DNA of 64,000 nt from Variovorax fucosicus (GCF_030316825.1 NZ_JASZYU010000003.1:372001-436000), one strand, 5' to 3'. Positions 51,945 to 61,418 are shown, counted from the stretch's first letter. The notes: a model not told the origin generated them from the sequence alone. Program-made: numbers and translations.

Positions 51945-51948
51945 CCTC

Positions 51949-52731
51949 ATGACTTCTCTGCTCTCCGTCCGCAATCTCGAGACCTGGTATGGCCCCGTGC
52001 GCGCGCTGCATGGCGTGAGTCTAGAAGTGCATGCCGCGCAGATCGTCACCGTGCTGGGTGCCAATGGCGCAGGCAAGACGACCCTGCTCAACACCATCGC
52101 GGGCGTGCTCGCACCCTCCAACGGAAGCGTCGAGTTCGAGGGCCGGCCCATCGGCGGCAAGGACGCCGATGAAGTCGCTCGCAGCGGCGTCGTGCTGGTG
52201 CCCGAGGGCCGCCAGATATTTCCGTTCCTCACCATCGCGGAGAACCTGCGCATGGGTGCGTTCGCAAGGCGAGATACGGAAATCGCGCGGGACATGGAGC
52301 AGATGTACGACTGGTTTCCACGCCTGCGCGAACGCCAGCGCCAGCAGGCAGGCCTGCTTTCGGGCGGCGAGCAGCAGATGCTGGCGATCAGCCGCGCGCT
52401 GATGGGGCGGCCGCGCCTGCTGCTGCTCGACGAGCCTTCGCTGGGACTCTCGCCGCTGTTCACCAAGGACATCTTCGCCATCATCAGGCGCATCCGCGAG
52501 CAGACCAGGACCGCCGTACTGGTCGTCGAGCAGAACGCGGCGATCGCGCTGGCCACCGCCGACCACGGCTATGTCATCGAACTGGGGCGCGTGGCTGCCG
52601 CCGGGAGCTGCGAGGCCCTCTCGCAGCGCGAAGACATCAAGGAGTTTTACCTGGGTGGCGCTTCGCACCACCTGCCGCAAGGTGTCGCTGGCGGGATCCG
52701 GCCGGCACGGCGACGCCCTTCCTGGAACTGA
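51949..52731 (+). CDS. livF: Branched-chain-type ABC transporter ATPase (LivF family)
   Basis: A 260-residue ATPase. LivF features: SVRNLETWYGPVRALHGVSL, Walker A LGANGAGKTTLLNTIAG, VPEGRQIFPFLTIAENLRMG, signature LSGGEQQMLAISRALMGRP, Walker B LLLLDEPSLGLSP and VEQNAAIAL. The C-terminus has an extra Arg/Pro-rich tail (about 20 residues). The ATG at 51949 is 4 bp after livG. It completes the ATPase pair of the importer. Confidence 0.93.
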   Translation: MTSLLSVRNLETWYGPVRALHGVSLEVHAAQIVTVLGANGAGKTTLLNTIAGVLAPSNGSVEFEGRPIGGKDADEVARSGVVLVPEGRQIFPFLTIAENLRMGAFARRDTEIARDMEQMYDWFPRLRERQRQQAGLLSGGEQQMLAISRALMGRPRLLLLDEPSLGLSPLFTKDIFAIIRRIREQTRTAVLVVEQNAAIALATADHGYVIELGRVAAAGSCEALSQREDIKEFYLGGASHHLPQGVAGGIRPARRRPSWN

Positions 52732-52746
52732 GAAAAGGACCCTGCC

Positions 52747-53946
52747 ATGACACTCGACCGCCGAACCCTTCTGAAGACAAGCCTCGCCGCCGTGGCGCCG
52801 GGCGCTCTGTGGACCGCGACATCCGCGCGCGCCGCGGGCGTGGGCGACAAGGAACTCGTCCTGGGCACGCACCTGGACCTTTCCGGACCGGTGGCAATTG
52901 CCATGCCCGTGATCCGCAACGGCATCCAGATGGGCATCGACGAGGCCAATGAGGCGGGCGGCATCAACGGCCGCAAGCTGCGGCTGGTCATCGAGGACAA
53001 CGCGAGCCAGCCGTCGCAGGCGGTGCGCGCCGTGGACAAGCTGATCCGCAAGGACGAGGTCTTCGCCCTGCTCTGTCCCTTCGGCTCCGGACCGAACGTG
53101 GCCACGGTCAAGAAGGCGGTGGATGCCGGCGTGGTCTGTTTCGCGCCGTACGCGGCCTCGGGCCTGGTGCGCCAGGCGGCCGGGCAGACGCCGCTGCTTT
53201 TCACGACCAACCTGAACTACGACAGCACGACCTCGTCTGCCGTCAAGTGGGCCATTGGCAACCTGGGCAGCAAGAAGGTCGGCTTCGTCTACCAGGAAGG
53301 CCCCTTCGGCGACCTGGTCGGCAAGGGTGTGAAAGCGGCGCTCGCAGCCAAGGGCATGCCGCTCGCCGCCGAAGCCAGCTACAAGGTCGGCGATCTCGAC
53401 TTTTCCTCGCACGTCGCGCGCATGCAGGCCGCGGGTGTCGACCTCATCGTCTGCGCAACCACGACGCGCGAAACCATTGCCGTCGCGGCCGAAGTGAAGA
53501 AGTTCGGCCTGACCGGCGTCAACGTGCTGACCGCCAGCCCGGGCCGCGCCGGCCTCACCGTGGCCCTCGGCAAAGATGCGATGGAAGGCGTGTACGGCGT
53601 CGGCACCTGGCGCATCGCGACGCCCGATCAGGCCAGCGCCGCAGAGAAGTCGTGGGCCGAGGCCTACCGCAAGCGTTTCAAGGCGGAGCCCGACGACGTG
53701 GCCGCTGCCTTCTACGACTACACCAGCTGGTTCCTGCAGGAAGTGCGCAATGCGGGCCGTGACCTGACGACCGACAAGCTGGTCAAGGCGTTGCAGGCAT
53801 CCACTTTCAAGGGCGTGGCTTCGTACGACACGCAGCGCTTTGCCAACAACCACATCGACCCGGAATGGACCCGGGTCGAGCAGGTCGTGCAGGGCCGCTG
53901 GACCGCACGGTCGAGCGTGGTCGATCCGGCCAAGAGCGCCCTGTGA
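52747..53946 (+). CDS. Branched-chain-type ABC transporter substrate-binding protein
   Basis: A 399-residue periplasmic receptor. A signal peptide of twin-arginine style (MTLDRRTLLKTSLAAVAPGA) is followed by the mature start KELVLGTHLDLSGPVAIAMP and the LivK-type lobe pattern (IGMDEAN- and AVDKLIRKDEVFAL-like segments). It is the receptor of the LivHMGF system, 15 bp after livF. The ATG follows AAAAGGACC. Its ligand is probably a carboxylate that the following ligase, dehydrogenase, isomerase and thiolase degrade. Its stop overlaps the GTG start of the ligase gene. Confidence 0.92.
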   Translation: MTLDRRTLLKTSLAAVAPGALWTATSARAAGVGDKELVLGTHLDLSGPVAIAMPVIRNGIQMGIDEANEAGGINGRKLRLVIEDNASQPSQAVRAVDKLIRKDEVFALLCPFGSGPNVATVKKAVDAGVVCFAPYAASGLVRQAAGQTPLLFTTNLNYDSTTSSAVKWAIGNLGSKKVGFVYQEGPFGDLVGKGVKAALAAKGMPLAAEASYKVGDLDFSSHVARMQAAGVDLIVCATTTRETIAVAAEVKKFGLTGVNVLTASPGRAGLTVALGKDAMEGVYGVGTWRIATPDQASAAEKSWAEAYRKRFKAEPDDVAAAFYDYTSWFLQEVRNAGRDLTTDKLVKALQASTFKGVASYDTQRFANNHIDPEWTRVEQVVQGRWTARSSVVDPAKSAL

Positions 53947-55721
53947 TCCACGTGTCGGCATCCCTGGCCGCAGACGAGGCGCGCATCGCGACCCTGCCCC
54001 AGTTGTGGCGGCGCCGATGTGCGGAATGGAGCGATCGGCCCGCGCTGCGGCACAAGGAACGCGGCGTCTGGCAGGGACTGTCCTGGAACAGCTACTTCAG
54101 CGAGGCACGGGCCATCGGGCTCGCGATGGCCGATGCCGGGCTGCAGGCCGGCGATGTGGTTTCAGTCCTTTCGGACAATCGGCCCAGATGGTTGATCGTC
54201 GACATGGGGGCACAGGCCATGGGTTACGTGTCCCACGGCATGTATCCATGCAGCACGGCCGCACAAGTCGGGCATGCGCTCGTCGAAGCCGGATCTCGGG
54301 TGGTCTTCGTCGAGAACGCCGACCAGCTGGTGAAGGTACTCGCGGTACGCGACACCTGTCCCGATCTGCGCCACATCGTGGTCCTCGAGACACGTGGGCT
54401 CTCGCGCTTCACGGACCCTCAGGTCAGCGCATACGACGAATGGCTTGCGCGCGGCACTCAAGCCGCGGCCAGAGAGCCGGTACTGTTCGACAGCCGCATC
54501 GACGCCGGCACCGGCGATCAGATCGCATTCCTCGCATGCACGGCGGGTAGCACCGGGCCGGCGCGGCTGGTGGCCCGGCGCCAGCACGACTTCTTGTGGG
54601 AAGTGCGCGCCCTGAGTCATTGGCTGCAGCTGCGCCCGGGCGATCGGACACTGTCGATCATGTCGTTGGCGCACTACGGCGAACGCATGCTGGCCCAGAA
54701 GGCCATGCTCATGCACGAAACCTTGCTCCACCTGCCGGAGAACGGCGCCACGGTGTTCAACGACATGAGCGAGGTCGAGCCGCACTTCCTGTTCGCAGCC
54801 CCGCGCTTCTTCGAGAAGCTGCAAGGAACGACCGAGCTGTTCATGCAGGAAGCCGTGCCTGTCGCCCGGACCGCATACGCCTCGTGCCTTTCGGCGCACC
54901 GGCCCGGCTGGCTGCAGCGCAGGACGCAGGCGCGCATACGCTCCGCCCTGGGTTTGCGGAACGTGCGGGTCGCCCTCGCGAGCGGAGCCTCCAGCCCCGC
55001 GCAGGTGGCCGACTGGTTCGACGCCATCGGCGTTCCCCTGCTCGACTGCTACGGCATGGCCGAGGCTGGCTTCTGCAGGATCGCTCCCGCCAGCGGTTCG
55101 ATGAAAACCGCCTCCGCGCCGTTCGAAACAGGCACTCAGCTGAAGTTGGCCCGCGATGGCGAAGTGCTGGTGCGCGGTGCAATCCCGCGCCCGGGCTACT
55201 GGGTGCGCGGAACACTGAGCGCTGCCACACTTGCGGACGGCTGGCTGCGCACCGGCGACCTCGGGCGTGTCGACGAACACGGCCGCGTGCAACCGCTCGG
55301 CCGCGTGCGCGCGCGGGCCATCGGAACACGCGGCGAGTCCATCAGCCCGGAGATTGCAGAAGATGCGTTCCGGCTCAGTGCCTACATTGCCGATGCGATC
55401 GTCGTACCGGCGCAAGGCGGGCATTCGGCGGCGCTGCTCTCTCTGGACGAGGAGCGGATCAGGAAGTATGCGCAGCAACAGCGCCTGCCCTTCACCGACT
55501 ACGCCAGCCTGCTCGGCCTTCCCGAAATCACTGCGCTCATCGCGGCGCAAGTGGACATCGCGAACGGGCGCCTGCCCGAGAACCATCGCGTGCGGACCAT
55601 TCGCGTCATCCCGCGCTCGCTGCATCAAGGCGACGAAGAACTTACGCCCGCGCTGCGCCTGAACCGCAGCGTCGTGGCGAGCCGATACGCCAACCTTTTT
55701 ACCGAACCCCTTGGAGTCTGA
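53943..55721 (+). CDS. AMP-binding acyl-CoA synthetase homologue with altered active-site motifs
   Basis: A 592-residue member of the long-chain acyl-CoA ligase group. The fold is clear: [32 protein letters not shown] (the YGxTE motif as YGMAE) and [17 protein letters not shown]. Key motifs deviate, however: the ATP P-loop normally TSGTTGxPKG reads [11 protein letters not shown] (about 200), and the C-terminal catalytic Lys expected in LTPTxK is Arg in [10 protein letters not shown] (about 570). Adenylation may be slow or lost. The GTG at 53943 overlaps the preceding stop (GTGA). It lies in a complete importer/beta-oxidation operon, so activation of the imported acid would be its natural job. 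Confidence 0.85.
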   Translation: MIHVSASLAADEARIATLPQLWRRRCAEWSDRPALRHKERGVWQGLSWNSYFSEARAIGLAMADAGLQAGDVVSVLSDNRPRWLIVDMGAQAMGYVSHGMYPCSTAAQVGHALVEAGSRVVFVENADQLVKVLAVRDTCPDLRHIVVLETRGLSRFTDPQVSAYDEWLARGTQAAAREPVLFDSRIDAGTGDQIAFLACTAGSTGPARLVARRQHDFLWEVRALSHWLQLRPGDRTLSIMSLAHYGERMLAQKAMLMHETLLHLPENGATVFNDMSEVEPHFLFAAPRFFEKLQGTTELFMQEAVPVARTAYASCLSAHRPGWLQRRTQARIRSALGLRNVRVALASGASSPAQVADWFDAIGVPLLDCYGMAEAGFCRIAPASGSMKTASAPFETGTQLKLARDGEVLVRGAIPRPGYWVRGTLSAATLADGWLRTGDLGRVDEHGRVQPLGRVRARAIGTRGESISPEIAEDAFRLSAYIADAIVVPAQGGHSAALLSLDEERIRKYAQQQRLPFTDYASLLGLPEITALIAAQVDIANGRLPENHRVRTIRVIPRSLHQGDEELTPALRLNRSVVASRYANLFTEPLGV

Positions 55722-55723
55722 TC

Positions 55724-56908
55724 ATGAGAGAAGCTGTCATCGTTTCCACCGCACGCACGGGCATCGGCCGCGCATTCCGCGGCGCATTGAACAACATCAA
55801 GTCGCCCACCCTGATGGGCCACGCGATTCACCACGCCGTCCAGCGGGCGGGCATCAATCCTGAAGAAGTCGAGGATGTGGTTGTCGGCAGCGCGATGGCC
55901 GCCGGCACCGCGGGCATGAACATCGGGCGTCTCGCGGCCCTCGCGGCGGGTCTGCCGCAGTCGGTTCCCGGACAGACGATGGATCGGCAATGCGCGTCCG
56001 GCCTGATGGCCATCGCAACGGCGGCCAAGCAGATCATCGTCGACGGCATGGATGTGACCGTGGGCGGGGGGCAGGAAAACATCTCGGCCGTCCAGAATCC
56101 GTTCGTCAAGTGGGTCGGGGAATCCGCCGATGCGAACCTCATTTCGCAAGTCCAGCACGCCTACATTCCGATGCTGCAGACAGCAGAGATCGTTTCGAAG
56201 AAGTACGGCATCTCGCGCGAAGCGCAGGACGCCTATTCGCTTGAGGCGCAACGCCGCACAGCGATGGCCCAGGACAAGCGACTGTTCGACGCCGAGATCG
56301 TGCCGATCACCGCGTCCATGGCTGTGGCTGACAAGGCCACGGGCGTCGTAACTTACCGGGATGTTCGGCTCGACCGTGACGAGGGCAACCGGCCGGACAC
56401 GACACTGGAAGGACTCGCAAATCTGAAACCGGTGGTCGAGGGCGGCGTGATCACGGCGGGCAACTCCAGTCAGCTTTCTGACGGCGCATCGGCCTGCGTG
56501 CTGGTCGAGCGTGCCGTGGCCGAACGCCGCGGGCTGAAGCCCCTGGGGATTTATCGCGGCATCGCCGTCGCGGGGCTGGCGCCTGAGGAGATGGGCATCG
56601 GGCCGGTGTTCGCTGTGCCCAAACTGCTGAAGACCCATGGCCTGAAGGTGAGCGACATCGGCTTGTGGGAACTGAATGAAGCCTTCGCCTGCCAAGTGAT
56701 CTACTCGCGTGATCGACTCGGCATCGATCCCGACCTCCTCAACGTGAATGGCGGGGGCATCACCATCGGCCATCCCTATGGCATGACGGGCTCCAGACTG
56801 GTGGGCCATGCACTCATTGAGGGCAAGCGGCGCGGCGCGCGCTACGTTGTCGTGACCATGTGCATCGGCGGCGGCATGGGTGCCGCAGGCTTGTTCGAAG
56901 TCGCTTGA
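55724..56908 (+). CDS. Acetyl-CoA acyltransferase (thiolase)
   Basis: A 394-residue thiolase with every catalytic block: nucleophilic Cys in [51 protein letters not shown] (His) and the C-terminal Cys in [16 protein letters not shown]. It cleaves 3-oxoacyl-CoA with CoA to acetyl-CoA (or makes acetoacetyl-CoA in reverse). The ATG at 55724 follows TTGGAGTC, immediately after the ligase stop. With the dehydrogenase and isomerase downstream it gives most of a beta-oxidation spiral; a 3-hydroxyacyl-CoA dehydrogenase is not in the cluster. Confidence 0.93.
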   Translation: MREAVIVSTARTGIGRAFRGALNNIKSPTLMGHAIHHAVQRAGINPEEVEDVVVGSAMAAGTAGMNIGRLAALAAGLPQSVPGQTMDRQCASGLMAIATAAKQIIVDGMDVTVGGGQENISAVQNPFVKWVGESADANLISQVQHAYIPMLQTAEIVSKKYGISREAQDAYSLEAQRRTAMAQDKRLFDAEIVPITASMAVADKATGVVTYRDVRLDRDEGNRPDTTLEGLANLKPVVEGGVITAGNSSQLSDGASACVLVERAVAERRGLKPLGIYRGIAVAGLAPEEMGIGPVFAVPKLLKTHGLKVSDIGLWELNEAFACQVIYSRDRLGIDPDLLNVNGGGITIGHPYGMTGSRLVGHALIEGKRRGARYVVVTMCIGGGMGAAGLFEVA

Positions 56909-56924
56909 AGCAAGAAGCAGCACG

Positions 56925-58703
56925 ATGAACTACCAAAGCCCTTTGCGCGATTTCCAGTTTGTTCTGCACGAATTGCTGCAGGTCCCCTCCATGATGCAGT
57001 CGTGCGGCCAGTCGCATTTCGACGCCGACACGATCGACCAGGTACTCAGCGCCGCCGGCCAGTTCGCGTCCGAGGTGATCGCGCCCCTGAACGCGGCGGG
57101 TGACCAGCACGGGTGCATCATGGCCGCCCCGGGCGTGGTGCAGACACCGCCAGGATTCAAGCAAGCGTACGACGAGTACTCCAGGAACGGCTGGCATGGC
57201 CTGGCTTGCAGCGAGGAGTTCGGCGGCCAGGGCTTTCCGTCGGTGGTCGACAGCGCCGTCACGGAGATGCTCGGCGGCGCCAACATGGCGTGGTCGGCCT
57301 ATACCGGCATGTCGCATGCCACATACGTCAACGTGGCTGCCAATGGCTCAGCCGAGCAGAAGGCGCTCTATCTGCCAAAGATCGCGTCCGGAGAGTGGGC
57401 TGGCACGATGTGTCTCACAGAGCCGAACGCTGGCACCGACCTGGGCTTGCTTCGAACCCGCGCCGTCCCGCAACCCGACGGGACCTACAGCATCAGCGGC
57501 ACGAAAATCTTCATTTCCGGCGGCGAACAGGACCTGACCGAGAACGTCATGCACCTTGTGTTGGCGCGAATGCCCAATTCGCCACAAGGTGTCAAGGGCA
57601 TCTCGCTCTTCATCGTGCCCAAGTTCATCCCCGACGCAAGCGGAGGCGTGGGTCCGCGCAATGCCGTGACCTGCGGCTCACTGGAACACAAGCTCGGCAT
57701 TCACGGCAACTCGACTTGCACCATGAACTTTGACGGGGCGACCGGCTGGCTGCTCGGCGAGGCCGAAAGAGGATTGGCCGGCATGTTCGTGCAGATGAAT
57801 TACATGCGCGTGCTGGTCGGAGTCACCGCCATCGGTGTCATGGAAGCCGCGTACCAGAAGGCTCTGGCTTACGCCAAGGAGCGCCTGCAGGGCCGTGTGG
57901 CGGGCGCGAAACCGTCTAACCAGGGCGCGGACCCGATTGCCGGCCATGCCGATGTGCGGCGTATGCTGCTGACGCAGAAGGCCAATGTGGAAGGCGCGCG
58001 CGCACTTGCCTTGTGGACTTCGCAGCTCAGCGATTTGCAGCGCCTCCATCCCGACGCCGCCAAACGAACTGAAGCTGGCGAGATGCTGGGCCTGCTGACT
58101 CCCGTCGTGAAGGCCTTGGCCAGCGATCTCGGGGTCGAGTCCACGTTGCTCGCGATGCAGGTGTTCGGTGGCCACGGCTACGTTCGCGAAAACGGAGTCG
58201 AGCAGCACCTGCGTGATGTGCGAATCATTGGACTTTATGAGGGCACCAACGGCGTCCAGGCCATGGACTTGCTCGGACGCAAGGTGCTGGGGGACCAGGG
58301 CCACCGCATGAACGCCTTTCTGGATATGGCGGGCGCCTTCGCCGACGCTTGCAGTCCGCGCAAAGCCATGCGCGAGTTCGCCGAGCCATTGGCCCAACTG
58401 GTTGCCGACGTCAGGCAGCTTACGGCCGAGCTCGTGAGCACCTCCGCCAACGACGCCCATGCAAGCGGAGCAGCGGCAGTGCCCTACCTGCGCCTGGTCG
58501 GGCACCTGGCCCTTGCATGGACCTGGGCACGCATGGCCGAAGTGTCGCTCAACAAGCCCGAATCGACGGACCCGATCTACGCTTCGAAGGTTGCGACCGC
58601 CCGTTTCTACTTCCAGCGCCTACTGCCGCAGGCTGCGGCACTTCGCGCGGAAATTCGGGCCGGATCGTCCGCACTCATGGAGCCCGCGCTCGACCTGTTG
58701 TAA
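56925..58703 (+). CDS. Acyl-CoA dehydrogenase (long, DmdC/FadE-like type)
   Basis: A 592-residue FAD enzyme of the longer acyl-CoA dehydrogenase type (like 3-methylmercaptopropionyl-CoA dehydrogenase). Motifs: MCLTEPNAGTDLGLLRTRAV, ISGTKIFISGGEQD, GLYEGTNGVQAMDLLGRKVL with the catalytic Glu, and a C-terminal helical extension of the DmdC kind. It oxidises acyl-CoA to 2-enoyl-CoA. The ATG at 56925 is 16 bp after the thiolase. The DmdC resemblance suggests a branched, sulfur-containing or substituted acyl chain, but this is inference. Confidence 0.9.
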   Translation: MNYQSPLRDFQFVLHELLQVPSMMQSCGQSHFDADTIDQVLSAAGQFASEVIAPLNAAGDQHGCIMAAPGVVQTPPGFKQAYDEYSRNGWHGLACSEEFGGQGFPSVVDSAVTEMLGGANMAWSAYTGMSHATYVNVAANGSAEQKALYLPKIASGEWAGTMCLTEPNAGTDLGLLRTRAVPQPDGTYSISGTKIFISGGEQDLTENVMHLVLARMPNSPQGVKGISLFIVPKFIPDASGGVGPRNAVTCGSLEHKLGIHGNSTCTMNFDGATGWLLGEAERGLAGMFVQMNYMRVLVGVTAIGVMEAAYQKALAYAKERLQGRVAGAKPSNQGADPIAGHADVRRMLLTQKANVEGARALALWTSQLSDLQRLHPDAAKRTEAGEMLGLLTPVVKALASDLGVESTLLAMQVFGGHGYVRENGVEQHLRDVRIIGLYEGTNGVQAMDLLGRKVLGDQGHRMNAFLDMAGAFADACSPRKAMREFAEPLAQLVADVRQLTAELVSTSANDAHASGAAAVPYLRLVGHLALAWTWARMAEVSLNKPESTDPIYASKVATARFYFQRLLPQAAALRAEIRAGSSALMEPALDLL

Positions 58704-58783
58704 GACCCGCGCCGCCACCAGCCCGCAAGGTTGGCGCTCGAGAAGTTGCTGCGCAACCGCTACCTTCCATAAGGAACATCCTC

Positions 58784-59560
58784 ATGAACAACGGCATTCT
58801 CACGCGCGCGCAAGCGCGTGTTTACACGATCTCTTTCGACCGGCTCGAGCGAAAAAATTCGATCACCGGGCCGATGTACGCGGCCCTGGCCGAAGCGTTG
58901 AACACAGCCGCGACAGATCCCTCGATTCATGTTGCGGTGCTGCAAGGTCACGAAACCATATTTTCAGCCGGCAATGATCTGGGCGATTTCGCAAAGACTT
59001 CGCCAACGGACTCCGAGGCACCGGCTTTTCCATTCATGCGCGCCCTCGCCGCGTTCCCCAAGCCCCTGCTGGCTGCCGTGTGTGGACCTGCCGTGGGGAT
59101 CGGCACTACCATGCTGCTTCACTGCGACCTCGTCTACGCTGGCGACAACGCCGCCTTCACGATGCCTTTCGTCAACCTGGGGCTGTGCCCAGAGGCTGCC
59201 TCGAGTCTCTTGTTGCCACAACTATTCGGCTACCACCGAGCCGCTGAAGCCTTGTTGTTCGGCGAGCCATTGAGCGCTGATGCCGCTTTGGACGCCGGGT
59301 TGGTCAACAAGGTTCTTCCCCCATCTCAAGTCAATGCCTATGCCCAAGGGCAAGCCGCCAAGCTGGCGGCGAAGCCCCTCAGCAGCCTGGTGGAAATCAA
59401 GCGGCTGATGAAAAGCCGACAGCAAGCTGCCGTGCTGCAGAGAATGGACGAGGAAGGCTCAACTTTCAGGCGCATGCTGGTGGAACCCGCCGCCAAGGAA
59501 GCATTCAGCGCCTTTCTGCAAAAGCGCAAACCTGACTTTTCGACCATCGTGCCGGCCTAG
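58784..59560 (+). CDS. Enoyl-CoA hydratase/isomerase family, Delta3,Delta2-enoyl-CoA isomerase-like
   Basis: A 258-residue crotonase-fold protein. The oxyanion hole is FSAGNDLGDF and AAVCGPAVGIGTTMLLHCDL. The usual hydratase Glu position reads Phe (MPFVNLGL), while a Glu appears in GLCPEAASSLLLP, the place used by peroxisomal-type Delta3,Delta2-enoyl-CoA isomerases. So it is more likely an isomerase that moves a double bond than a hydratase. The ATG at 58784 follows AAGGAAC. It lies 80 bp after the dehydrogenase and is last of the operon. Confidence 0.87.
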   Translation: MNNGILTRAQARVYTISFDRLERKNSITGPMYAALAEALNTAATDPSIHVAVLQGHETIFSAGNDLGDFAKTSPTDSEAPAFPFMRALAAFPKPLLAAVCGPAVGIGTTMLLHCDLVYAGDNAAFTMPFVNLGLCPEAASSLLLPQLFGYHRAAEALLFGEPLSADAALDAGLVNKVLPPSQVNAYAQGQAAKLAAKPLSSLVEIKRLMKSRQQAAVLQRMDEEGSTFRRMLVEPAAKEAFSAFLQKRKPDFSTIVPA

Positions 59561-59630
59561 AAGAACAATGGCATGAATGTGGCGAGGCAGGTTTGCATTC
59601 GCTACGCGGGGGGTGCGATCATGGGGCGCT

Positions 59631-60341
59631 TCAGCCTGCTGCGAAGCGCAGGCGCTCCATCCCGGCGTCGCGTATGCCGAGCATCTCGAGCTTTTGAATC
59701 GTGGCGTCGAAGTACTCGCGGCAGGTGCCGAGGCTGCCCGCACCCGTGTTGATCATGCGGGCCATTTCGTGAAGAGAGAGCGTCTTCGTGTAGCGCGGAT
59801 GCGCCCGGTTGACCGTAAAGGTAATGGCGCTCACCGGCCGGCCACCCACGTCGGCGGTCACCCATCGTGGTTGGTACACCTCGGTCAGCATCTCCCTTCG
59901 CCAGAGCACCCGCAACTCGTCACGCACCTTGCGCGGACCGATTTGCAGCAGCACCCCCTGGCATGCACCACCTCGGTCAAGGGCGAGCATTAGTCCGGGA
60001 CACTCTTGCGACCCACGCCCGATGATCGAGCGCAAGCAGAACGAGCGGTGCCAGCCGTGGACTTTTGCCGGAAGTGCACCGGTGTGCTCTATCGCCGGAT
60101 TCCACATCAGCGATCCATACCCGAACACATGAACGGCTGTATCGCCATCGTGCCGCGAGAGGACGCTTTCCATCGACTCTTCCAGTTCCTCTGCCGTACG
60201 CAACCGCACTCCCGCCGGGAGCTGCGCATAGACCTGGGCCATGAAGGCGTCGTCGAGGAGCTCTTCGCGGGTGACTCGCGCGGGCTCGATCACCGCATTC
60301 GACGCAGGTCGGTCATCCTCGCGCGGACTGAGATAGCGCAT
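59631..60341 (-). CDS. ChaC-family gamma-glutamylcyclotransferase
   Basis: A 236-residue protein of the ChaC family, which cleaves glutathione to 5-oxoproline and Cys-Gly. The motif VFGYGSLMWNPAIEHTG binds the gamma-glutamyl group; FCLRSIIGRGSQECPGLML and CQGVLLQIG are family blocks, and the catalytic Glu is in LWRREMLTEVY. I start at the ATG at 60341 after GAGGACAG; a longer reading begins within the operator region. It is convergent with the acyl-CoA operon. The TetR operator core lies 53 bp upstream, so it probably belongs to the same regulon. Confidence 0.88.
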   Translation of the reverse strand: MRYLSPREDDRPASNAVIEPARVTREELLDDAFMAQVYAQLPAGVRLRTAEELEESMESVLSRHDGDTAVHVFGYGSLMWNPAIEHTGALPAKVHGWHRSFCLRSIIGRGSQECPGLMLALDRGGACQGVLLQIGPRKVRDELRVLWRREMLTEVYQPRWVTADVGGRPVSAITFTVNRAHPRYTKTLSLHEMARMINTGAGSLGTCREYFDATIQKLEMLGIRDAGMERLRFAAG

Positions 60342-60393
60342 GAGCTGTCCTCGGGAATCTTGTTCGCAGGACTTAAACGGTAGCATACATATC

Positions 60394-60406
60394 GTTTAGT
60401 AAACGC
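60394..60406. promoter_or_regulatory. TetR operator copy 3 (in front of the ChaC-type gene)
   Basis: CGTTTAGTAAACG is a perfect 13-bp palindrome (one central base) and differs from the copies at 48984 and 49106 by one base in the spacer (R = G or A); the match to copy 1 includes the flanking AT on its left. It lies 53 bp upstream of the ChaC start, in promoter position. Confidence 0.7.
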
Positions 60407-60418
60407 CAGCCCCCGCAA

Positions 60419-60801
60419 CTACTCAGCAACCGATCGCGACTGTGGCTCGCTCCCAAACCAACGCCCAGAGGCGACAGACCAGAGAATGAGCAGACCGTAG
60501 ACGGTCATTGCAGCCGCACCTATCGCAAAAAATGACGTCAGAGACCCCGTCACGACAAGCACCGCCCATCCCAATCCGGCGTACAAGGACAAACGCATCG
60601 CGCCCGCCAACAGGCCATTTCAAACGCCCTGAGCCCACAATCTCGGCGGCCGCGAAAGCGATGGCGCCACCGACAAACGCGATGTTCCGCGCGCGCTCGG
60701 GCTGGCCGGCTCCGAGATTGGCCCCCCACCAGAGCGACCATGGGCGCCCCCAGACCGAAGGCGATCGGCATCATCAGGTACTCCAGCCGCGCGGCGGTGG
60801 A
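60419..60801 (-). pseudogene. Remnant of a MATE-family multidrug efflux gene
   Basis: Three minus-strand frames together spell a MATE transporter C-terminal half. STAARLEYLMMPIAFGLGAP (from 60801) is followed, after a shift in a run of six G (60722-60727), by ANLGAGQPERARNIAFVGGA. After a second shift near 60615 and loss of about 55 residues, the last part reads AGAMRLSLYAGLGWAVLVVT and ends at 60419. Removing one G restores the first join. The N-terminal half is missing. The remaining small frames (63 and 115 residues) are therefore fragments, not genes. Confidence 0.75.
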
Positions 60802-61007
60802 ATGCCACCCGCCAGGACCCAACGAACCCCACCCGACCCTTGGCGGCACCTCGGCTCCTATTCTTTCGCCCGCCTGCTCGATTCGCGCCAGAGGCACGTT
60901 GGAGCCGGGCCTGATAGCAGCCCGCTGCCGCGTCGTCAGGTAGCGCCGCTCGCAGGCGCTGGTCGAGAGCGTGCTGCCATGGCTGGTGCCCGCCCTCGAC
61001 GCGCCGC
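60802..61007. other. No recognisable gene
   Basis: About 200 bp between the MATE remnant and the hsp20 stop. Open frames exist on both strands, but none resembles a known protein or has a ribosome site. It may be further decayed sequence from the lost transporter gene or its former neighbour. Confidence 0.4.
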
Positions 61008-61418
61008 CTAGGCAACCTTGACGTCGATCCTCCGTGGCTTGGCATGCTCGGCTTTGGGAATCCGCAGCTTCAGCACGCCTTGCGCGAGCTCGGCTGAAAC
61101 CTTCTCCGTGTCCAACTCCTTACTGAGGGTGAACACGCGACGGAAGCGCCCGAGTCCCACCTCGGTGTGGCTGGTCTTCAGGCCGTCGGGCACCGTCAGG
61201 TTCGACTCGGCTTCGATGGTCAGGGTTTCTGCCTCGACATGAAGGTTCAGGTTCTCGCGCGAGACCCCTGGCAGATCCGCGTAGAGGGTGATGCCGCCCT
61301 CGTCCTCGACCACGTCGACAGGCGGCGTCAGTGCCGCGTTGCCATAACGTGGCGTCTGTTGCTTCGCGTCGGTGCTTTCGGGCGCACCGGCCGAACGGGT
61401 TTGGATGTCGTTGCTCAT
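61008..61418 (-). CDS. Small heat-shock protein, Hsp20/alpha-crystallin family (second copy)
   Basis: A 136-residue holdase chaperone. The alpha-crystallin domain spans about residues 35-130: TPPVDVVEDEGGITLYADLP, GVSRENLNLHVEAETLTIEA and the conserved end AQGVLKLRIPKAEHAKPRRI. The ATG at 61418 sits 9 bases after AAGGAG; an ATG at 61427 would abut it. It binds unfolding proteins and hands them to DnaK/ClpB. It lies 19 bp after the first hsp20 gene in a sigma32-type operon. Only modestly similar to its neighbour, so the pair may be A- and B-type partners. Confidence 0.92.
   Translation of the reverse strand: MSNDIQTRSAGAPESTDAKQQTPRYGNAALTPPVDVVEDEGGITLYADLPGVSRENLNLHVEAETLTIEAESNLTVPDGLKTSHTEVGLGRFRRVFTLSKELDTEKVSAELAQGVLKLRIPKAEHAKPRRIDVKVA

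Noticed and set aside
58741..58757. GTTGC-TGC-GCAAC inverted repeat between the dehydrogenase and isomerase genes
   Set aside because: Five-base arms only and no T-run; too weak to call a terminator inside an operon.
60419..60610. 63-residue membrane protein as a stand-alone gene
   Set aside because: It is the C-terminal fragment of a frameshifted MATE transporter and has no ribosome site of its own.
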